From NCBI RefSeq assembly GCF_900188345.1, contig NZ_FZOD01000023.1, positions 62,001-126,000 on the forward strand: a stretch of DNA of 64,000 nt, given 5' to 3'. The position numbers were made by a program, and so were the translations under genes. Shown here piece after piece: positions 27,591 to 37,609 of this stretch (position 1 is the stretch's first letter; every line of letters starts with the position of its first letter). Under the pieces are notes generated by a model. It had not been told where the DNA came from and did no database searches. It saw only the letters and a program-made list of their open reading frames with translations. Origin of the DNA: Streptosporangium subroseum (GTDB lineage: Bacteria; Actinomycetota; Actinomycetes; Streptosporangiales; Streptosporangiaceae).

Positions 27591-29105
27591 GTGTTCGGCC
27601 CGCTTGGGCAGGTTGTAGCGCTGGGCGAGAGGGTTCCACAGCTCCAGGAAACTCCGCTTGGCGGCAGTCGCCTTGCCGGAGAAGGCAAGACCACGCTGGT
27701 AGTCCTTGTCACCGCTCCATGCCTTGTCACAATCGGCGTCCTGGCGAGTCGCCCAGGTGAGAAACGCCTCGTCGGCGTTGAACGAGGCGGTCAGAGCCTC
27801 CGTCAGGCGGTTCTTGACCGTGTCTCCGCCGTCTCCGTCGTCGAACGCGCCGGTGTCCAGCGCCTTGACCTGAACCACCTGCTCGCGGCGGGCGTCGGTG
27901 ACCCGGCGAACCGTCTCGAGGGCCGGGGCCGTGTCGGTGCACGAACGGAGCTGGTTGAGGGCGGGGCCGAGACCCGATCTGGAGCCTCTGCTGTCGGTAA
28001 GCAGAGCGTCCAGCACCTTGGCCTGCTGCTCAGCCTGCTTCTCGCTCTCGGGGGAGGCGCCCTTCGAGGGGTCTTCGGCCTCCTGGGACGATCCGGCCTC
28101 GGACTCCTGCCCCGAAGTCGCCGCCGTCTCGACGCCCGTCACCAAGTTCGGGCCGTCGTCCCGCGCGACGAACCACGCGATCCCAGCGGCGATCATCACC
28201 ATCAGGACCGACGTGACCACGAGCCACGTCCTGCGCCCCTTTTCCGGCCGTTCGCCTCTCTCCCACTCCGGCTGGGGCGGCGGAGCCCAGTTGCCCGGCT
28301 GCGGCTCCTGCCAGGCGGGCTGCGGTGGTGCCTGCTCCCACGTCTGCTGTGTGGGCTGCCGCGTGGGCTGCTGCCAGTCGGAGGGACCGTGCTGCGGAGG
28401 TTGCCGGTCGGCGGCGTCGTGCGATGGAAGCTGATGCCCCGCGGGAGATTCGGGCCGCAGGGCCTGCGAGTGCTGCTGCCAGTCAGAGGGATTCTGCTGC
28501 CAGCCGGACAGCGAGGGCTGCTGCGAAACCGAGGGGTCCTGCCCCCAGGCGGACGGCGAAGGCTGCTGCGGAACAGGAGGGTCCTGCCCCCACCCGGACG
28601 GCGGGGACTGTGGAACAGGAGGGTCCTGCCCCCAGGCAGACGGCAGGGACTGCGGAGCCGAAGAATTCTGCTCCCATCCGGGCGGTGACGGCTGCGGAGC
28701 CGAGGAATCCTGGCCCCAGACAGGCGGCGAGGGCTGCGGAGCCGAGGGGTCCTGCCCCCAGCCGGACGGCGAGGGCTGCTGCGGAACGGAAGGATTCTGC
28801 CCCCACCCAGGCGGCGGGGACTGCGGAACCGGAGGGTCCTGCCCCCATGCGGGTGGCGGAGACTGCGGAACCACAGGACTCTGCCCCCAGGCGGACGGCG
28901 AGGGGTCCTGCGCCCAGGCGGTCGGTGGAGGTTGTTGTGGAACGGAAGAATCCTGCTCCCAGGATGGCCGAGGCGGCGGCTGCTGCCGGTCGGCGGAATC
29001 GGGCTCCGTGGACGGCGGTGGCTCGTGGGCCGGGGTCCCGCATCGGGGACATAGCGGCAGCCCGTCCAGCTGTGTGCCGCATCGGTTGCAGAAAGCCTGC
29101 TCCAT
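27582..29105 (-). CDS. Zinc-ribbon membrane protein with W-G-Q-D-P repeat region
   Basis: The 507-residue protein starts with a zinc ribbon (CNRCGTQLDGLPLCPRCG, residues 6-23). About 190 residues of Pro/Gln/Ser-rich sequence follow, including some ten 14-15-residue repeats built on WGQDPxxPQ. There is one transmembrane helix (about 303-320, WLVVTSVLMVMIAAGIAWFV), then an extracytoplasmic helical domain of ~185 residues with two cysteines. The architecture suggests a cytosolic metal-binding, disordered region joined to an external sensor or adhesion domain; function unknown. Confidence 0.82.
   Translation of the reverse strand: MEQAFCNRCGTQLDGLPLCPRCGTPAHEPPPSTEPDSADRQQPPPRPSWEQDSSVPQQPPPTAWAQDPSPSAWGQSPVVPQSPPPAWGQDPPVPQSPPPGWGQNPSVPQQPSPSGWGQDPSAPQPSPPVWGQDSSAPQPSPPGWEQNSSAPQSLPSAWGQDPPVPQSPPSGWGQDPPVPQQPSPSAWGQDPSVSQQPSLSGWQQNPSDWQQHSQALRPESPAGHQLPSHDAADRQPPQHGPSDWQQPTRQPTQQTWEQAPPQPAWQEPQPGNWAPPPQPEWERGERPEKGRRTWLVVTSVLMVMIAAGIAWFVARDDGPNLVTGVETAATSGQESEAGSSQEAEDPSKGASPESEKQAEQQAKVLDALLTDSRGSRSGLGPALNQLRSCTDTAPALETVRRVTDARREQVVQVKALDTGAFDDGDGGDTVKNRLTEALTASFNADEAFLTWATRQDADCDKAWSGDKDYQRGLAFSGKATAAKRSFLELWNPLAQRYNLPKRAEHEI
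28500..28940 (-). repeat. 42-45-base coding minisatellite
   Basis: About ten units of 42-45 bases encode the WGQ(D/N)P(P/S)(V/A)PQ repeats of the zinc-ribbon protein. Units vary in length by one codon and in sequence, but the frame is kept. Confidence 0.8.
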
Positions 29106-29197
29106 ATCTCACGAAGGTATCGAAGTAATGGGCCGACTACGCAGCAAATTCCTGCAGACCGTTGACGCGTAGATCGGCCAGGTCTACGATCCGGGAA

Positions 29198-29224
29198 AAC
29201 TTAAAGGAAAGTTTCCTATAAGTT
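29198..29224. promoter_or_regulatory. 27-base palindromic operator upstream of the chitinase
   Basis: Left arm AACTTAAAGGAAA (29198-29210) and right arm TTTCCTATAAGTT (29212-29224) are inverted repeats with one mismatched pair around a single G. It lies 26 bases before the chosen chitinase start, in an AT-rich patch that contrasts with the surrounding DNA. A repressor or activator of chitin use could bind here; it does not match the DasR consensus that I know. Confidence 0.65.
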
Positions 29225-29249
29225 ACTACTCCAAGCAGTGGAGAAGCCC

Positions 29250-30545
29250 GTGCAGAGACTCCTCCGACACATGATCGCGGCCACTCTCGCCGCAGGTCTC
29301 GCGGCGATGGCCGTACCGATCCCGGCCCAGGCCGAAACCCAGAATCAGGCTCAGAGCAGCCAGAACCACGATGACCGCTTCAAGCGGGTCGCCTACTTCA
29401 TCCAGTGGGGCGTCTACGGCCGCAACTACAACGTCAAGGACATGGACGTCAACGGCGCGGCCGCCAAGTTGACCCATGTCAACTACGCTTTCGGGTTCGT
29501 CAACGGCGACGGCGACTGCTACTCGGCCGACGCCTGGGCGGACTGGCAGCGCCCCCTGTCCGCCGAGCAGAGCGTCGACGGCGTCGCCGACGCCGCGGGG
29601 CAGGCACTGAACGGCAACCTCAACCAGCTGAAGAAGCTCAAGGCCAAGCACCCCGGTCTCAAGGCCCTGATCTCCCTCGGCGGCTGGACCGGCTCGAAAT
29701 ACTTCTCCGACGCGGTGCTGACCCCCGAGGGGCGCGCCAGACTGGCCTCCTCCTGCGTGGACCTGTGGCTCAAGGGCAACCTGCCCGGCACCGCACCCGG
29801 TACCGGCGCGGGCGTCTTCGACGGCATCGACCTCGACTGGGAGTGGCCCGGCTCCTCCGGCGAGGTCGGCAACGTCATCCGGCCCGAGGACAAGCGGAAC
29901 TTCACCCTGTTCGTCACCGAGCTGCGCCGCCAGATGAACGAGTTCAACCGGAAGACCGAGCTGACCGCCTTCCTGCCCGCCGCCACGGCGAAGATCGACG
30001 CGGGCTTCGAGGTTCGCGACGTCTTCAAGCAGCTCACCTTCGCCACCGTCCAGGGCTATGACCTGCACGGCCCGTGGGAGACCATCACCGGCCACAACGG
30101 CAACCTGTTCACCGACCGGCGCGACCCCAACCCGGTGAAGTACAGCGTGGACCAGACCGTCCGCGACTATCTGAACCGCGGCGCCCCGGCCAAGAAGATC
30201 GTGGTCGGCATCCCGGCCTACGGCCAGGGCTGGACCGGCGTCACCGGTGGCCGCAACGGCCTCTACGGCACCGCCACCGGTCCCGCGCCGGGTGTCTGGG
30301 CCGCCGGAACCAACGACTACAAGGACCTGGTGAACAAGCCCGGCAAGCGCTACCGCGACCTGCTGACCGGCACCGTGTCCATCTACGACGGCAACGAGTT
30401 CTGGTCCTACGACGACCCCGCCACCGTGCTCCAGAAGGCGGCCTACATCCGCCTGAAGGGTCTCGGCGGCTCCATGATGTGGTCCATCGACCAGGACGAC
30501 ACCAAGGCCTCGCTCACCTCGGCGCTCTACAGCATCCTGCGCTGA
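29250..30545 (+). CDS. Secreted family 18 chitinase
   Basis: The 431-residue precursor has a Sec signal peptide ending PIPAQA and a GH18 barrel: strand-1 VAYFIQWGVYGRNY, SLGGWTGS, and the catalytic DGIDLDWEWP with the proton-donor Glu at about residue 198. The YDLHGPW and late MMWSIDQDD motifs line the cleft. No carbohydrate-binding module is present. It should cleave chitin outside the cell. The GTG at 29250 has GGAG 6 bases upstream; a GTG at 29238 would add four residues. A strong hairpin follows the gene. Confidence 0.93.
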   Translation: MQRLLRHMIAATLAAGLAAMAVPIPAQAETQNQAQSSQNHDDRFKRVAYFIQWGVYGRNYNVKDMDVNGAAAKLTHVNYAFGFVNGDGDCYSADAWADWQRPLSAEQSVDGVADAAGQALNGNLNQLKKLKAKHPGLKALISLGGWTGSKYFSDAVLTPEGRARLASSCVDLWLKGNLPGTAPGTGAGVFDGIDLDWEWPGSSGEVGNVIRPEDKRNFTLFVTELRRQMNEFNRKTELTAFLPAATAKIDAGFEVRDVFKQLTFATVQGYDLHGPWETITGHNGNLFTDRRDPNPVKYSVDQTVRDYLNRGAPAKKIVVGIPAYGQGWTGVTGGRNGLYGTATGPAPGVWAAGTNDYKDLVNKPGKRYRDLLTGTVSIYDGNEFWSYDDPATVLQKAAYIRLKGLGGSMMWSIDQDDTKASLTSALYSILR

Positions 30546-30564
30546 CGCCTGGCCTCCCATAACC

Positions 30565-30605
30565 GGGCGGGGCCGCAGGTCCTGGGTCGACCTGCGGCCC
30601 CGCCC
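30565..30605. terminator. Strong hairpin after the chitinase gene
   Basis: A perfect 17-base stem (30565-30581 with 30589-30605) closes a 7-base loop, starting 20 bases after the chitinase stop. It lacks a U-tract but is very stable. Confidence 0.85.
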
Positions 30606-30662
30606 GCACGCTCTTGTCCTGTCAACCAGGGACCCGGTGCTCGACGGATCCCGCCGGGATCG

Positions 30663-30703
30663 GATCCCGTCCCCGCGCCACGGAGTGTCACGGGGACGGG
30701 ATC
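30663..30703. terminator. Second hairpin in the chitinase/lepA gap
   Basis: GATCCCGTCCCCG (30663-30675) pairs perfectly with 30691-30703 around a 15-base loop. Together with the next pair it separates convergent chitinase and lepA transcription. Confidence 0.6.
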
Positions 30704-30781
30704 TCCCTGTGACACGTGAGCCGAGACACCGACGCAGCGGGGCGGCACAGCGGGTTCGCTCCCGCCGTACCGCCCCTGCTT

Positions 30782-30838
30782 GCTTCTTGGGCCCGCGGAC
30801 CTTCTCGAAGGTCCGGCCTTCTCGAAGGTGCCGGCCTC

Positions 30839-30849
<11 letters not shown>
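30782..30849. repeat. Hairpin pair and repeat downstream of lepA
   Basis: CCTTCTCGAAGGT occurs at 30800-30812 and 30817-30829 (period 17); the first copy lies in a GGACCTTC/GAAGGTCC hairpin. CTTCTTGG at the lepA 3' end (30842-30849) recurs at 30783-30790. It is probably the lepA terminator region with a weak terminal echo. Confidence 0.5.
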
Positions 30850-32677
<1,828 letters not shown>

Positions 32678-32751
32678 CGGTGTCCGTTTCGACGGGATTG
32701 ATGACGATCGACGACTGGCATACCAGCCGTCTTCCATGGTGACATGTCCGG

Positions 32752-33753
32752 GTGATTGCCCGGACCAGAGCACGGCGCGGCCTGCGGTTTCTCGTGACGG
32801 TGGCGGCCTTGCTCCTTGCGTTGCCAGGGGTGGCCGTGGCCATCCTCTCCATCCAGTTTACCGGGACACCCGCTTCATGGGCGAAGACGACGGGCCACGA
32901 TGCCCTGTGGCTCGGCCACGCATGGGTTGACGGCCGCAAGACCGCCGACGATGTGAAGAAGCTGGCTACGCGACTCCGAAAGACGGGGATTAGTGACGTA
33001 TACGTACATTCGGGACCATTTAACTCCGATGGGTCGCTGCCTCCCGCCCTCTATCCCAACGCCGCGAACTTCCTGAAGTGGTGGCGCGCCGAACTGCCGA
33101 AGGTCCGGGTGTCACCCTGGCTCGGCCAGAAGGTCGACGGCACCCTGGACCTCGACGATCCGGCCACCAGGCAGCGGGTCCTGGACGGAGTGCGCACGAT
33201 CATGGCGCTCGGCTTCGACGGCGTGCACTACAACTTCGAACCGATCGGCAGCGGCGACACCGAATTCCTTGACCTGCTGACCAAGACCCGCGCGATCATC
33301 GGCAACCACCTGCTCTCCACCTCGACCCCGCAGATCGAACCGTTCCCCCTCACCCGTCAGGTCCTCCGCGCCGTCGTCGGCCGCGACAAGTATTGGTCAC
33401 CCGACTACTTCCGCCAGGTCGCGGCCCTCACCGACCAGGTGGCGATCATGACCTACGACACCTACCTCCCCTTCAAGGGGACCTACGGCGGTTACGTCGT
33501 ACGGCAGGCCACGATGGCGCTGGAGCTCGTCTCCGACGAGAAGACCCTTCTGATCGGCGCTCCCGCCTACCACGACCAAGGTTTCTCATGGCTCGACGAG
33601 GCGGAGAGCGTCGAGGGCGCGGCCCGGGGAGCACGACTCGCGCTGACCTCCCACGGTGTGCCGCGCGAGCGGTTCGGGCTGGCGCTCTACGTCGACTTCG
33701 CCGCCACCGAGGAAGATTGGGAGGAGTACGACCGATTCTGGTCACACCCATGA
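32752..33753 (+). CDS. Membrane-anchored GH18-like barrel protein
   Basis: The 333-residue product has an N-terminal signal anchor (about 12-34) and a TIM-barrel-like body resembling GH18 hydrolases. The catalytic stretch reads GFDGVHYNFEPI (about 154-165): compared with DxxDxDxE, the second and third Asp are His and Asn, while the terminal Glu163 is kept. YDTYLPFKGTYGGY may be the later substrate loop. It could be a divergent cell-wall or polysaccharide hydrolase; activity is uncertain. Confidence 0.8.
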   Translation: MIARTRARRGLRFLVTVAALLLALPGVAVAILSIQFTGTPASWAKTTGHDALWLGHAWVDGRKTADDVKKLATRLRKTGISDVYVHSGPFNSDGSLPPALYPNAANFLKWWRAELPKVRVSPWLGQKVDGTLDLDDPATRQRVLDGVRTIMALGFDGVHYNFEPIGSGDTEFLDLLTKTRAIIGNHLLSTSTPQIEPFPLTRQVLRAVVGRDKYWSPDYFRQVAALTDQVAIMTYDTYLPFKGTYGGYVVRQATMALELVSDEKTLLIGAPAYHDQGFSWLDEAESVEGAARGARLALTSHGVPRERFGLALYVDFAATEEDWEEYDRFWSHP

Positions 33754-33900
33754 CGCCCACACGGTAAACTGATCAGGCATCCCTCTGCCCAGGTTGTCGA
33801 TTTGAGCGACGACCTGTGCTGTTGGTAGCCTAATCAACTGCGTGTGGCGCGCCCTCTCTGCCCGCGCGCCCCATCCGACGACATTCACCGAGGCTTCTTC

Positions 33901-34173
33901 GTGGCGAACATCAAGTCCCAGATCAAGCGCAACCGGCAGAACGAGAAGGCCCGGCTGCGTAACAAGGCTGTCAAGTCGTCTCTCAAGACGGCTGTCCGTA
34001 AGTTCCGCGAGGCCGCCGAGCAGGGCAACGCCGACGAGGCCGTTGTGCTGATGCGCGTCGCCTCTCGCCAGCTGGACAAGGCTGCCAGCAAGGGCGTCAT
34101 CCACAAAAACCAGGCTGCCAACCGCAAGTCGGCGATCGCCCAGCGCGTCGCCGAACTGTCGGCCGCCAAGTAA
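33901..34173 (+). CDS. rpsT: 30S ribosomal protein S20
   Basis: The 90-residue basic protein begins VANIKSQIKRNRQNEKARLRN and contains the conserved KGVIHKNQAANRKSAIAQRV C-terminal helix, the full rpsT signature. The GTG at 33901 is used, with an AGG-containing site upstream. It binds 16S rRNA early in 30S assembly. It is encoded opposite to lepA and holA as usual and followed by a hairpin. Confidence 0.97.
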   Translation: MANIKSQIKRNRQNEKARLRNKAVKSSLKTAVRKFREAAEQGNADEAVVLMRVASRQLDKAASKGVIHKNQAANRKSAIAQRVAELSAAK

Positions 34174-34189
34174 CACCGAGTTCCCGCGG

Positions 34190-34220
34190 ACGCCGCATTC
34201 CCACCAGGGGTGCGGCGTTT
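34190..34220 (+). terminator. rpsT intrinsic terminator
   Basis: ACGCCGCA (34190-34197) pairs with TGCGGCGT (34211-34218), with inner CCC/GGG pairs, followed by TT. It starts 17 bases after the rpsT stop. Confidence 0.85.
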
Positions 34221-34343
34221 CGGCATTCCACGACGGCCGGCGAACCTCCTCGCAGAAGCCGGGGCCCGGTTCTCCATGCCGCGGAGACCCTTGAGCCGCT
34301 GTCCGTCATCCGGCGCTTCGGAACCGAAAGAACACGCGCGTGA

Positions 34344-34964
34344 TCACTTGGCGGGCGTGGAGGCTCCGGCATCGGGATCGCGCAGGCCGACGCAGTCCAG
34401 GGCCCAGAAAATCTCGGAGTAAACGAGGGTGCCGGTCATCCACGGCTCATGGGCGGACAGCCGGGCGACCTGGAACCCGGGAGCCGGGATACGCAGCGAC
34501 GGCGAGCGGAAGCCCACCGCGTCGGCACGCTCGAAGCCGCGCCTGCCGTAGTAGTGCGGTGAGCCTTCGAGGAAGAGCAACGGCGCTCCCCGCCGATCGG
34601 CCGCGGCCAGGGCGTGCTTGACAAGCCGGCTGCCGATACCCCTGCGCTGAAACTCCGGGAGCACACCCAGGGGCGAGAGAACAAGAACATCCACGATCCT
34701 GGACGGGGCGTCGAGCCGGCTCGCGCTCAGCAGGACGTGACCGACGACCTGGTCGCCGAGCGTGGCGACGAAGGACATCGGCGGCAAGGGCGCGTCCGCG
34801 GCGCGGAGCGCGTCCGCGAGGTCGGGAACCCGCGGACCTTCTCCGAAGGCACGCTCATGAAGCTCGCGCACGTCCTGATGGTCGTTCTCCGTCTCCCACC
34901 GGATCAGCGGCTCCGCGCCGCCGGGGTGGGTTCCTGAAGCGCCAGGCGCCTGGTCCGCTGTCAT
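34344..34964 (-). CDS. GNAT-family N-acetyltransferase
   Basis: The 206-residue protein shows the GNAT fold, with VDVLVLSPLGVLPEFQRRGIGSRLV (the acetyl-CoA motif Q/R-x-x-G-x-G/A) near residue 95, and FLEGSPHYYGRRGFERADAVGF after it, typical of the YhbS-like group. The substrate is unknown. It lies between rpsT and holA, where no acetyltransferase is usual. Confidence 0.85.
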   Translation of the reverse strand: MTADQAPGASGTHPGGAEPLIRWETENDHQDVRELHERAFGEGPRVPDLADALRAADAPLPPMSFVATLGDQVVGHVLLSASRLDAPSRIVDVLVLSPLGVLPEFQRRGIGSRLVKHALAAADRRGAPLLFLEGSPHYYGRRGFERADAVGFRSPSLRIPAPGFQVARLSAHEPWMTGTLVYSEIFWALDCVGLRDPDAGASTPAK

Positions 34965-35110
34965 GGCTACGAGCGTAGGCGGCGCCGCTCACCCGCACCA
35001 CGCATTTTCAGACCACACAACCCGCCGGCCGGCTCGTGCGCGTTCACCGTCGGGTTTCCGCTGCTTCCGGTGACCGTTGAACCCGGTTCGCCCGGTCTCA
35101 GATCCAGACC

Positions 35111-36094
35111 TCAACGACCGTTACGGTTGGCGACGACGGTCTGGATCATGTGTTCCAGCGCGTAGGACGGGTCGGCACCGCCGCCCTTGACCTGTTCGTC
35201 GGCGACGGCGGCGGCCTGGATCGCACGGGCGAGACCGTCGGGACCCCAGCCGTTCAGCTGCCGCTGGACCCGGTCGATCTTCCAGGGCGGCATGCCGAGG
35301 TGACTGGCGAGCTGACCGCCCCGCAGATTACGCGGGGCGTCGCCTACCTTCGCCAATGACCGCAACCCCCCGGCAAGCGCGCTCACCAGCAGGACAGGAG
35401 CCGTTCCCGTGCCCAGCGCCCAGCGCAGCTGCTCCAGAGCCTCGCTCAGACGGCCCTCCACGGCCGAGTCAGCCACGGTGAACCCGCTGACCTCGGCCCG
35501 GCCCCGGTGATAACGGGCCACCGCGGCCTCGTCGATCGTCTTACCCGGAGTGTCGAAGGCGAGCTGGCTGCAGGCGGCGGCGAGCTCTCGCAGATCATTT
35601 CCCACGGCATCGAGCAGCGCCGCGGCGGCGTCGCCGCCGATGGTCCGCCCGGCCCGCTTCACCTCGGCCTTGACGAACGCGAGCCGCTCGGCCGGTTTGG
35701 TCAGCTTGGTGACGGTGACCACCTGAGCGCCGGCCTTTTTCACCCCGTCGACCAGGGCCTTCCCCTTGACCCCTCCCGGGTGGACGAGAACCAGCACGGT
35801 CTCCTCCCCCGGGTGCGCGGCATAGGCGAGAACCTCGGCGATGACGTCCTTGACGAGGTCCTGGGCCGAGCGGATGGCCACCACCGACCTGTCGCCGAAC
35901 AACGAAGGCGACGTCATCCGGGTGAGCTCTCCGCGCTCCAGCTTCGCACCGGGCAGGTCGTGCACCTCGGCGGTCGGGTCCGCCGCCTTGACCGCCGCGA
36001 TCACCTCGCTCACCGCGCGGTCGGCGAGCAACTCCTCATCGCCGAGGATCAGGATCACGGGTGCTGGATCGATTGCCGCCATGTCGAGCAGCAT
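35111..36094 (-). CDS. holA: DNA polymerase III subunit delta
   Basis: The 327-residue clamp-loader subunit starts near APVILILGDEELLADRAV and matches HolA in length, its place in the rpsT/comEC neighbourhood and the terminal helical collar segment (AVADEQVKGGGADPSYALEHMI). It opens the sliding clamp within the clamp-loader complex. Two in-frame ATGs (36094, 36082) are plausible; I give the first. Confidence 0.92.
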   Translation of the reverse strand: MLLDMAAIDPAPVILILGDEELLADRAVSEVIAAVKAADPTAEVHDLPGAKLERGELTRMTSPSLFGDRSVVAIRSAQDLVKDVIAEVLAYAAHPGEETVLVLVHPGGVKGKALVDGVKKAGAQVVTVTKLTKPAERLAFVKAEVKRAGRTIGGDAAAALLDAVGNDLRELAAACSQLAFDTPGKTIDEAAVARYHRGRAEVSGFTVADSAVEGRLSEALEQLRWALGTGTAPVLLVSALAGGLRSLAKVGDAPRNLRGGQLASHLGMPPWKIDRVQRQLNGWGPDGLARAIQAAAVADEQVKGGGADPSYALEHMIQTVVANRNGR

Positions 36095-36191
36095 GCCACG
36101 TGTCGGCGACCGGATCCCAACCGTCAAGTCGTTCGCAATCGGAATGCAGGCGAGGAGAGGCAGTCTTATAACCACACAGGAGGTGAGAACA

Positions 36192-36347
36192 ATGACGAAG
36201 TCCACTACCTGCCGCCACGCCTGCCCGCGCTGCGGGACGACCCTCGACGAGGGCCCCATCATGTATCGCTGTACTCCGTGCAGCCGCTCGGTCTACGCCG
36301 CCGACGTGAACACCGAGTTCCGCCGCCCGGCCAAGACCTCGCGCTAG
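36192..36347 (+). CDS. 51-residue zinc-ribbon-like protein
   Basis: The product has two paired-cysteine motifs, CPRC near residue 11 and CTPC near residue 27, with a further Cys at 7 and the stretch HACPRCGTTLDEGPIMYRC. An ideal AGGAGGTGAG site lies 6 bases before the ATG and the codon use is normal for the genome, so it is very probably translated. Function unknown; a small regulatory or structural zinc protein is likely. Confidence 0.8.
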   Translation: MTKSTTCRHACPRCGTTLDEGPIMYRCTPCSRSVYAADVNTEFRRPAKTSR

Positions 36348-36373
36348 GTCCCATGCTCGCGCCCTGACCGTCT

Positions 36374-36398
36374 GCCGATCCTTTCTTGCAAAATCGGC
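36374..36398 (+). terminator. Weak hairpin after the small zinc-ribbon gene
   Basis: GCCGAT (36374-36379) pairs with ATCGGC (36393-36398) across 13 bases. The stem is only 6 bp, so the call is tentative. Confidence 0.35.
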
Positions 36399-36556
36399 GC
36401 GTCAGGCGAGCCTGTCCTTGAGGTCTGGGACAGTTACCACGCCCACGACTCCGCAATCCTTGGCCGCACAGCGACCGACCCCTGGCCGAGGCGCGGACAG
36501 CGAGGCGATGGCCTCAGGACCAGCCCGATCACGCCGAGATCCCCGCGTGTGCCGCC

Positions 36557-37370
36557 GTGACGCTGCTCGGGATCGCCGGCGCCACGCTGATGCCCTCCAC
36601 CCTGGCGTTGATCGTCAACATGTTCCGAGACGACACGCAGCGAGGCGTGGCCATCGCGGTGTGGGCGACCTGTCAGTTCGCCGGCGCCGCTCTCGGCCCG
36701 GTCCTCGGCGGGCTGCTCCTTGAGCGCTTCTGGTGGGGCTCGGTGTTCCTGCTGGCCGTACCGCTCATGGTCGTGCTGGTTCTTGTGGGTCCGGTGCTGC
36801 TGCCCGAACATCGCAATCGTGACGCCGGGCGGCTGGATCTCACCGGCGTCGCCCTGTCCCTGGCTGCGATCCTTCCGATCGTCTACGGCATCAAGCGCCT
36901 CGTCGCCGACACCACGACCACGGTCATGCCCATCGCCGCGCTCGTCGTGGGAACGGTGTGCGGGGTGGTTTTTGTGCGCCGGAAACTGTGGCTGGACGAT
37001 CCGCTGCTGGACCTGCGCCTGCTCTCCCAACGCTCTCTCCGTCTCGTGTTGACGACCCTGGCACTCGCCGGGGTCGTCATGGCTGGAACGGGTCTGCTGG
37101 TCACCCAGTATCTGCAGACGGTGCTCGGATATTCACCGGCCGAGTCCGCACTGTGGTTCGCGCCCATGGGACTGGCCGTCGCCGTCGGTGTCACGCTGAC
37201 CCCTGTCATCGCCCGATCGGTCGCGCCCCAGACGGCCATCGCCGCAGGACGCCACCGGCCTGATCCACGCGGCGCACGACGCCTTCAACAGCGGGATCAA
37301 CACCGTCGGCCTGATCGGCGGGGTCATCTTCGCCGTCCTCGCGATCCTCATCGCCACCCGGCTGCGCTGA
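36557..37370 (+). pseudogene. Decayed MFS (14-helix drug-transporter type) gene
   Basis: From LLGIAGATLMPSTLALIVNM to about QTAIAA (to ~37247) the frame matches the middle of an EmrB/QacA-type exporter, including the RFWWGSVFL loop. The N-terminal ~100 residues are missing. After about 37247 the matching C-terminal end (GLIHAAHDAFNSGINTV...ATRLR, stop at 37370) lies in another frame, with an internal segment also deleted. The gene is therefore broken at the 5' end and internally and should not function. Confidence 0.8.
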
Positions 37371-37609
37371 GAGGCCAACAGCAAAACCCGGCCCGTACGT
37401 GGTCCGGCGAACACTCGACGACATCACCCTGTCCGTCTTCACGCCCTGGAAGGGCGCTCCTCGAACGCATCAACGGGGATGAGCTTCTTGATCGTTGACT
37501 GCTACCGCGTCCGCTGTCAAGCAGCGCTGCCTTTTGTGGAGCTGGCCAACCTCCCGCCGCTTGATCGCCACCGATATCGACTCATCCCGTGCCCAGGGGA
37601 TGAGCCGGG
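37371..37609. other. Intergenic scar between MFS pseudogene and comEC
   Basis: These 239 bases have lower coding character and no gene I recognise. The composition (runs such as AACAGCAAAACCC) differs from the flanks, consistent with debris from the event that inserted or truncated the MFS gene. Confidence 0.4.

Noticed and set aside
36418..36556. Possible N-terminus for the MFS gene upstream of 36557
   Set aside because: The in-frame translation (RRWPQDQPDHAEI...) has no helices or transporter similarity, so the gene is truncated there.
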